A stretch of 64,000 nt of DNA from contig NW_022985459.1 in the NCBI RefSeq assembly GCF_010093595.1, positions 485,630 to 549,629 of the forward strand. Direction: 5' to 3'. The position numbers were made by a program, and so were the translations under genes. Source of the stretch: Mytilinidion resinicola. Its lineage: Eukaryota; Ascomycota; Dothideomycetes; Mytilinidiales; Mytilinidiaceae. Positions 57,719 to 64,000 of the stretch are shown here, piece by piece (position 1 is the first letter of the stretch; the number at the start of each line of letters is the position of its first letter). Under the pieces are notes generated by a model, which saw nothing but the letters and a program-made list of their open reading frames with translations, ran no database searches and had not been told where the DNA came from.

Positions 57719-58995
57719 ATGTTGGCCAGATCGTGCCTCCGCTCGGCGCGCTCGGTCGGCCCAGCTGCGCGCAACATCGCCAGCAAAACAGCTTCGGTAC
57801 GCCCCGTCCATCCCATCCGGCTGCAATGCTGCCTCGACCGTGCCATCTCAAGCTGAGCGGCATCCAATTGACTCTGGGGCTGACACATTGGCCATCTAGC
57901 GTTCGGCCTCATCATCCAGCTCCTCAGCCGAGGAAGCTGCCTCATCCTGGAGGACGAAGGCCCTCAGCGGGGGCTCCCTCGCCGTCGCCATTGGATCCGT
58001 AGCATGGTACAACTATCAGTACGGCATGAGTGCCGATGCCATGACGCCGGCAGAAGAGGGGTGAGTGAATTGGACGGATACGCGGATCACCGGATCGTGG
58101 GCTTCATTTGACGGAAACCTCGAATACTGACTTTCTGGTCACCAACAGTCTCCATCCTACCGCATATCCATGGGAACACAAAAAATGGACCAAGACCTAC
58201 GATCACTCAGCGTAAGTGCCCCAATTGAGTATTCCGAATTTTGAGACTGAGCACTACAGTCTCCGCCGAGGCTTCCAGGTCTATCGCGAAGTCTGCGCCT
58301 CCTGCCATTCCCTTGCTCGTATCCCCTACCGATCGCTCGTCGGTGTTGCCATGACCGTGGATGAGGCGAAGGCGATGGCGGAGGAGAACGAATACGATAC
58401 CGAACCCAATGACGAGGGCGAGATTGAGAAGCGGCCCGGCAAGCTGTCCGACTACCTACCCAGCCCGTACAAGAACGACGAGGCTGCTCGTGCCGCCAAC
58501 AACGGTGCTTTACCCCCGGATCTGAGCTTGATGGTCAAGGCCCGCCATGGTGGCTGCGACTACATCTTCAACCTGTTGACTGGATACCCCGAGGAGCCCC
58601 CGGCGGGAGCCGTTGTCCCCGAAGGCCTGAACTTCAACCCCTACTTCCCAGGAACCGGCATTGCCATGGCCCGTGTGCTATACGATGATCTCGTCGAGTA
58701 CGAAGACGGCACACCCGCGTCGACCTCCCAGATGGCTAAGGACGTTGTTGAATTCCTAAACTGGTCCGCAGAACCCGAGGCAGATGAGCGGAAGAAGATG
58801 GGCTGGAAGGTGTTGGCGGTCACCAGTGTTCTGTTCGGTCTCAGCGTATGGGTCAAGCGGTAATAATAAATCCCCAGCTTCCTTTGTTCCGAACTCAAAC
58901 TAATAGTTCCCAGTTACAAATGGTCGACGATCAAGACCCGGAAGCTAGTCTACAACCCACCCGTCGGCGGCGCGAAGAGCCCTTTCAAGAAGTAA
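57719..58995 (+). CDS. CYT1: cytochrome c1, heme subunit of complex III
   Basis: Five exons, 57719-57796, 57900-58060, 58149-58211, 58260-58859 and 58914-58995, with introns of 103, 88, 48 and 54 nt, give 327 residues. The N-terminus [20 protein letters not shown] is a mitochondrial presequence. A sorting hydrophobic stretch follows ([20 protein letters not shown]). The heme c motif CASCH is in [20 protein letters not shown]. The usual [30 protein letters not shown] and [14 protein letters not shown] blocks follow, with the distal Met in [15 protein letters not shown]-terminal membrane anchor ([19 protein letters not shown]) ends in a short matrix tail from the last exon ([16 protein letters not shown]). 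Cytochrome c1 passes electrons from the Rieske protein to cytochrome c in the inner membrane. The second acceptor was chosen at 57899 because only it keeps the frame open. Confidence 0.96.
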
Positions 58996-59357
58996 ACCGG
59001 GGATCATGTGTAGGAGGCATAAGGGGATATCTGGGTCGATAGGTTTCATATGGAAGGCACTGGGAGCGATGCCGTGTCTACTACTTGTACAGCACTAGAA
59101 AAACACTACTAGCTCCACCTATTTCCTTCGATTGTGCGATAGACACGCGGGGTGCTGCACGGAGAGGTGCGGCTGATTTGTGTACTACCAAATGCATGTT
59201 GTTTGATCTATCTCGGTGCAAATATTTGTTGTCACTAATATGGATGCGGGAGAGTATAAGGTCTCGCACATGCTTGTCGAGAGAAATCTCCAGTCTTGAG
59301 CCATTGACTCAGCTAACTAGTCATAAACAGGCAATGAGAAGAAAAAAATGCAAACCC
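58996..59357. other. 3' flank of CYT1
   Basis: No gene or repeat recognised. It contains the likely CYT1 3' end. Confidence 0.35.
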
Positions 59358-59598
59358 AAAAGAAAAATACAATCAAGCAACAATCCAAATACCCAAGAAA
59401 CACTGCAGTCTAGCAACTCCTCCGAGTCTATCTCACGATCGAGCATTCCACCTCTCCAAGCACAATAAAACCAATACCAAAAGAAAACACTTCCAAGCAA
59501 CAGTCCGAATACCCAAAATACACTGCAGTCTTAAAACTTCCCCAAATCCGTCTCCAGATCGAACACTCCACGTCTCTAAGCACAGACTCTGTCGAACC
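59358..59598. repeat. ~120-bp tandem duplication 3' of a small gene
   Basis: Two diverged copies start AAAAGAAAAA at about 59358 and 59479, 121 bp apart. Both contain ATACCC(A)AAxxAACACTGCAGTC or a close variant and end in 'CACxTCTCxAAGCACA'. The A-rich units lie just beyond the stop codon of the small Cys-rich gene, so they may be part of its 3' untranslated region. Confidence 0.75.
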
Positions 59599-59628
59599 TG
59601 ACCATTCTCCTCCGCCTATGCCTGCCAT

Positions 59629-59850
59629 CTATTTGTTGCAGTGAGGACACTCCGAAGCGTCACGTTCCTCATATCTCAACGGATCAACCACAAAGGGGAC
59701 ACTATAACAGGGGCACCCCTTTCCTTGCTTGTGGGCCTCACAATACGTCCGGGTTGTGGCGCCGTATATCGTTCGGCCGCAATCTCTGCACATATGCGGA
59801 TGGACCATGCAAATTAAGTCGAGTTGCATGTTGGTGTAATACCCGGACAT
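59629..59850 (-). CDS. small Cys-rich protein, zinc-ribbon-like
   Basis: 73 residues starting MSGYYTNMQLDLICMVHPHM at 59850. The Cys/His pattern is C-x-x-H-x-x-x-C-x-x-C-G ... YCEAHKQGKGCPCY ... ECPHCNK, so two zinc-binding knuckles are plausible. The frame remains open upstream to 60141, but that extension is low-complexity and looks non-coding. I do not recognise a named family; small fungal proteins with Cys/His ribbons of this kind are common and uncharacterised. The gene is bracketed by unrelated tandem duplications on both sides. Confidence 0.55.
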   Translation of the reverse strand: MSGYYTNMQLDLICMVHPHMCRDCGRTIYGATTRTYCEAHKQGKGCPCYSVPFVVDPLRYEERDASECPHCNK

Positions 59851-60141
59851 GATATCGTGGTCTTCAGCTGGTTTCGAATAGTGGGTGTTCTTGATATCTA
59901 CAATTAGCCTCTGGCCTCTAGCTGTTGTTGGGGGGCTCACTCTTAAATAGCACCAGTAAGTTCGTAAGTTCGTAGATGACTGGTGTTCTTCGGTGATGGC
60001 TTGCTGGCTAATAAGATACTCGAAGCGATGAGCTTTCTGGAGTTGAAGAAGTATGAAGAGATGTATCGATAGTTGGTATTTGTGGATGTGTGTTCGTTGT
60101 AGTTGGTAGGTAGTGTGAGGATGTGGATGATGAAGGAACAC

Positions 60142-61076
60142 TCCTCGACGCAGTTTTTATAGTTCCTTGAGCTCGGTCTCTTCTTGGCTTTTCGATGACT
60201 ATATCTCAACCCAGCTACATGACTGATATGAAACTTGGCTACTGCGGCGATGAGTCTCGAGGATATGAAACGACTGACTGTGATTCTAGTCACGGGCGTA
60301 GTATGAGGAATGTTTCGCAACCGACTTTGACCTTTTTTCGATGACTATACTTCGACTAAACTACATGACTAGTATGAAACTGGGCTACTGCGGCGATGAG
60401 TCCCGAAGATATGAAACCACTGACTGTTACTCTAGTCATGGAGGTAGAATGAGGCACATTTTGCAACGTGCCGACATTAAGCAAGCCACATTCCGGCAGT
60501 AGTATTCTGTTAGGTTTCAGAATTAACAACAAGCAGACTCAGCCACAACCCGAATAATGAAGGCGACATGAACAGTTTAGATGAAGATATAGAAAGGGAA
60601 ACGGTCTATTGACATCCTGCCATAGGACCGTGAAAGTGGGACAAGGTTGCGATATCGATACGGAGCATATCGCTATATCAACACGTCACAGAACCGGATC
60701 AGCGCCTACCGCATTTGAATTTCCTTTTAATACACAATTCAAATTCACTCAATCAGAGCAATAACCTATTTCGAGCTCTTTGTAGGCGCTCTCAAGCTGT
60801 ATTCAATAGGCGGTTTCATCTCTTGGCATGGGGAGCTGAAGTCCACTCTGCCTCTTCAGCGCCGCTCGACACATCGCAAGAGAATACAATCCTTATATCC
60901 CGGAGCGAGCTGGGTATTGTCACGCTCGTAGCGTGGTAGACTGGTGAGGAGATGTCTTGAGAATTCCATTTAGTAATTCGCTGCGATTCTATAGAAAATG
61001 GCATGAGAACATATACTAAGAGAAGTACCTATCATGATCGCAGCATCCAGCAAGCACAGCATCTACTAATAGCATC
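60142..61076. other. region with tandem duplication, otherwise empty
   Basis: Apart from the tandem duplication at 60189-60480, nothing is recognised. A short plus-strand frame at 60715-60939 lacks family features. Confidence 0.35.
60189..60480. repeat. 146-bp tandem duplication 5' of a small gene
   Basis: Two copies start TTTTCGATGACTATA at 60189 and 60335. Shared text includes CTACATGACTRRTATGAAAC, GGCTACTGCGGCGATGAGTC, GATATGAAAC(C/G)ACTGACTG and CTAGTCAYGG. About 85 percent identical by eye. They lie in the probable promoter region of the small Cys-rich gene that starts at 59850. Confidence 0.85.
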
Positions 61077-61286
61077 TCAACTCCTACGTCTCCTCGCTTC
61101 TCTCACTTCCTTCGAGTCTCTCTCGTCACTCCTCTTCACCTCAACAAGTCCTTTTTCCCCGTGTCCATCACACTCTAAAGGCACAGATAAATGTTTTCGA
61201 TCTTCTTCTAGGCATTCTTTCTCGCAATCGGCCTGCCACACCACGTCGTGGCTACATGGGTACGGGGTGGAGCCTGCCCAGCACAT
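61077..61286 (-). CDS. small Cys-rich hypothetical protein
   Basis: 69 residues: MCWAGSTPYPCSHDVVWQAD followed by CEKECLEEDRK and a charged C-terminus. The 'MCW...PC.H' start is like other tiny fungal proteins I recall with 'YPCGH' motifs, of unknown function. There are five cysteines in the first 40 residues. No intron needed. It could equally be a chance frame; support is only the motif and composition. Confidence 0.35.
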   Translation of the reverse strand: MCWAGSTPYPCSHDVVWQADCEKECLEEDRKHLSVPLECDGHGEKGLVEVKRSDERDSKEVREARRRRS

Positions 61287-62180
61287 GGTGATGGTATTTA
61301 GGGATGAATACTCGGAGATTGATATGAAGTTGGTCTAACGTGGTGGTGGTGGTAGTATTAGATGCAGTTTTGTGAAGTTGATGAATGAAGAAGGGAAAAT
61401 ATGCCTCGGGGTCTCAAAGCTTGTGCGTGTTTTCAGCAGTACCAAGGTTGACAACACATATTTCGGTTGGAGGCCCTCGTCATGGAGAGCCGCAAACCCA
61501 GCCAGCCAAAGACATCTTCGGAAAATACGGGGGTCCGGGGACGGACCAAGGGTCGTGTTCCTCAAAAGAGAGCGAGAGAGAGGGATACGTAAATTGAGAA
61601 CTCTCCTCATCGAATCAGCAAGATATAGTTAAGACCATTGGATGTAAATTTGCTAAAGACATGAAGAGCTCTTGAATATACTAGAATTGAACAGTGACAC
61701 AGGGAAATAGAGTGCTATAACTACAATGACGAGTAGAGTTAAAACGTGTGCTCCTTTGGATAGTTTCCTGGAGGACGTTGAAACCCCGCCTTTCACGCTG
61801 GACAACTCTTAGAGCATCATTGATTCGACTCACAGGATATATGAGAGGGCATTAATACAAAGAAATACCACTCAAGGCGCAACTGTTTCGCTGCGCACTT
61901 GTGAATTGGTGCTTGCCCAAGCTGTCAATCCGAGATCTCTCACAGCGACGCCATCGACCTATGAATGACCATCATCCCATTTCATCGATACAAACCCTGC
62001 TCTGCTGTCACCGTGAAGAAGCTCGTCCTCGACATCGAATCCACGTCGTTGTCGTTCTTGCGGCAGCAGCAATCTGGCAACAACCCTGCCGATCACCGTA
62101 CCCACTCCCGACCCAACGCTCCTTCGTCATTGTGCGGCCGGCCGCAGTCCGACCAGCCCACCACCACCCAAACAACCACC
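61287..62180. other. upstream region of the SRP receptor gene
   Basis: No gene recognised. An in-frame ATG at 61965 would extend SRP101 by 72 residues, but that part lacks conservation cues. TATA-like 'aggatatatgag' is at about 61836. Confidence 0.35.
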
Positions 62181-64000
62181 ATGCTCGACACCTTCGAGAT
62201 CCTGTCGACCTCGGGCGTCGTGCTCTGGTCGCGGACCTATGTCCCTGTCCACAGCTATGTCATCAACAGCCTCATCCGCGAGGTGCTCATCGAAGAGCGC
62301 ACCAACAAAGTCGCGTACGGCGACGGCACCACGAAGCCCACGTACCGCAAGGATGGGTACATCATGAAGTGGAATTTGGCGAAGGATGTTGGCCTTATAT
62401 TCGTGGTGAGTGAGAAATAGAGAAGCAATGCTTCAAGACTGTTGTTCATTGTTGTGAACATCTGCTAAATTTATGGCAGGCTGTATACCAATCACTGGTC
62501 CACTTGACATGGATAGACAAACTCATAGACAATGTGTCGGCGCTGTTTACTGGGCTATATGGGGAGCAGCTCAAAGGGGAGATAGACACTGTCAAGTTTC
62601 CATTCGACCCCTACTTCGACCGGGAAATGCAGAGAGTTGAAGCCTCGAACGACGCATCCATGAGCTCTGCCTTCGAAGTCACGTCAAATCCCGAGTTCAC
62701 GCCTCCGTCGAGCTCAGGGACAGATCATGGAGCTGAGGAACCACCGCCAATGCCTGGATTGCGGAAAGGTATGGGTTGGCATCGTGAAGCGTGGTGATGA
62801 ATGCTAATTATGAATACAGCCCCTCAGAAACCTATATACAACCCCGATACCTCGACCGATGCCACTCCCGTCCCTACACCCGATACCTCCCGTCCCTCTA
62901 CTCCCGCCTCGCGTATCCTCACTGGAAAGACACGCCCAGGAGGCAAGCCTTCGCGGCGCGACCGCAAAGTGAAGGCTGCCGTGAACTCAGCACCCGCATC
63001 CTCCGGCGACGAGACATCCGCGCGAAAAGGCAAAGCGGGCGGAAAGCAAAAGAAGAACCGAGTGTGGAACGAGTTCGGCGCAGACGAAGAGGACAACACT
63101 ATAAATCTAGACTACTCGACCGTCTCAGCAAACGATCCAGCCGATTTCGAACTACCGGACGCCATAAACCCTGAATCATGGGGCCGGACAACGGGCAAAG
63201 GACAATTCGTACTGAAGGATCTAGACGAGGAGATGGACGAGATTATAGCGTCTGTGAATGCGAAGAAGGAGAACTCCACCGCAGCTGGTGGGATCGTGGG
63301 ATCGAGTCTTGGTGCGATTGGAGGACTATTTAGGAATGTCGTAGGCGGCAAGACGCTCACGAAAGAAGACCTGGAGAAGCCATTGAAGGGCATGGAAGAC
63401 CACCTTCTCAAGAAGAACGTCGCGCGGGAAGCAGCAGTGCGGCTTTGTGACAGTGTCGAGCGGGACTTGATCGGTCTCAAGACGAATAGCTTCACAAGTA
63501 CGTCCTCCCTCTTTCCCTTTCCCCCATCTCCATAACCCTCAAACTAACCTCAATCCCCTCTCTAGCAATCGAGTCCACCCTCCGCACCGCCATGGAGCGC
63601 GCCCTAACCAAAATCCTTACCCCAACCTCCTCCCTCGACCTCCTCCGCGAAATTACCACCGTCACCGCCACAAACCGCCCCTACGTCCTCAGCATCGTCG
63701 GCGTCAATGGGGTGGGCAAATCTACCAACCTCTCCAAAATCGCCTTCTTCCTCCTCCAAAACCACCACCGCGTGCTCATCGCCGCCGCTGATACATTCCG
63801 CTCCGGCGCCGTCGAACAACTCCGCGTACACGTCCGCAATCTCAAGGAGCTATCGAAGCGCGAGGGCGGCGAAGTCGACATCTTCGAGAAGGGCTACGGC
63901 AAAGACGCCGCCAACATCGCCGCAGACGCCGTAACCTTCGCTAAAGAGAACAAGTACGATGTCGTACTGATCGACACCGCCGGCCGGCGGCACAACGACG
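62181..64000 (+). CDS. SRP101: signal recognition particle receptor subunit alpha (partial)
   Basis: The 5' part of the gene, cut by the window end. Exons: 62181-62405, 62480-62768, 62820-63497 and 63566 to beyond 64000, with introns of 74, 51 and 68 nt. The start MLDTFEILSTSGVVLWSRTY is the usual SRX domain (longin-like, binds SR-beta), continuing to FDPYFDREMQRV. A basic disordered linker follows (SRRDRKVKAAVNSA, GGKQKKNRVWNEFGADEED). Then comes the N domain (EDHLLKKNVAREAAVRLCDS) and the G domain with P-loop GVNGVGKSTN, AADTFRSGAVEQLR and DTAGRRHND at the window edge. The receptor docks ribosome-SRP complexes at the ER membrane using paired GTPases. About 530 codons are visible, and the last part of the G domain lies outside. 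Confidence 0.95.

Noticed and set aside
57361..57945. 194-codon minus-strand frame
   Set aside because: Overlaps CYT1 exon 1 and its first intron in antisense; no family features.

Overview
The window looks like nuclear DNA from a filamentous ascomycete (Pezizomycotina, quite possibly a dothideomycete, though the class cannot be fixed from sequence alone). The evidence is many short introns of about 47-70 nt with GT...AG ends and CTAAC/CTGAC-type branch points, a Clr5-domain protein (a fungal family), single-copy eukaryotic genes (RPB11, CYT1, PAN1, SRP receptor alpha, ZW10), and transposon relics whose in-frame stops look like C-to-T (RIP-type) damage. All spliced models below were built by hand from reading frame, splice signals and recalled family sequences; no search was run.

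Left part (1-13.98 kb): a mutated pogo/Fot-type transposase relic, about 2.5 kb without a recognisable gene, a 141-bp tandem repeat, a leucine-rich-repeat protein, a five-exon M16 metalloprotease and, divergently, a three-exon ZW10/Dsl1-like tethering protein.

Repeat island (about 14.3-23.6 kb): the most unusual part. A long degenerate tandem array has a roughly 15-base core (GGACYTCATGCAGCG-like) recurring every 66-111 bp in several sub-families. An amidase gene sits inside it (17.5-19.75 kb); its third splice junction is broken next to the catalytic TGSVR motif. A Mutator-like element with long terminal inverted repeats and a perfect 8-bp target duplication (21.81-23.19 kb, containing an assembly gap) is inserted in the array. 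The 141-bp repeat at 3.7-4.1 kb seems to be a relative of the array.

Central housekeeping block (23.6-49.1 kb): RPB11 with a 17-nt first exon, PAN1, a small coiled-coil protein, MRI1 (methionine salvage), an F-box/LRR-like protein, an NAD(P)-binding reductase, an Hsp20 chaperone with a TATA box and heat-shock element, a three-exon SDH6/SDHAF1 gene, a disordered fungal protein, ARO3 (DAHP synthase) divergent from a 3-dehydroshikimate-dehydratase-like TIM barrel, and an RNase D-like exonuclease.

Right part (49-64 kb): a Clr5-ankyrin protein with homogenised ankyrin repeats, a 205-bp TA-flanked MITE, remains of a second Mutator-like element, a secreted Ser/Thr/Pro-rich protein, cytochrome c1 (CYT1), two small Cys-rich proteins (one flanked by tandem duplications) and the 5' part of the SRP receptor alpha gene, cut by the window end. 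Respiratory-chain (CYT1, SDH6), translation-targeting, transcription and amino-acid genes are interspersed; the only pair with an obvious metabolic link is ARO3 and its divergent neighbour.
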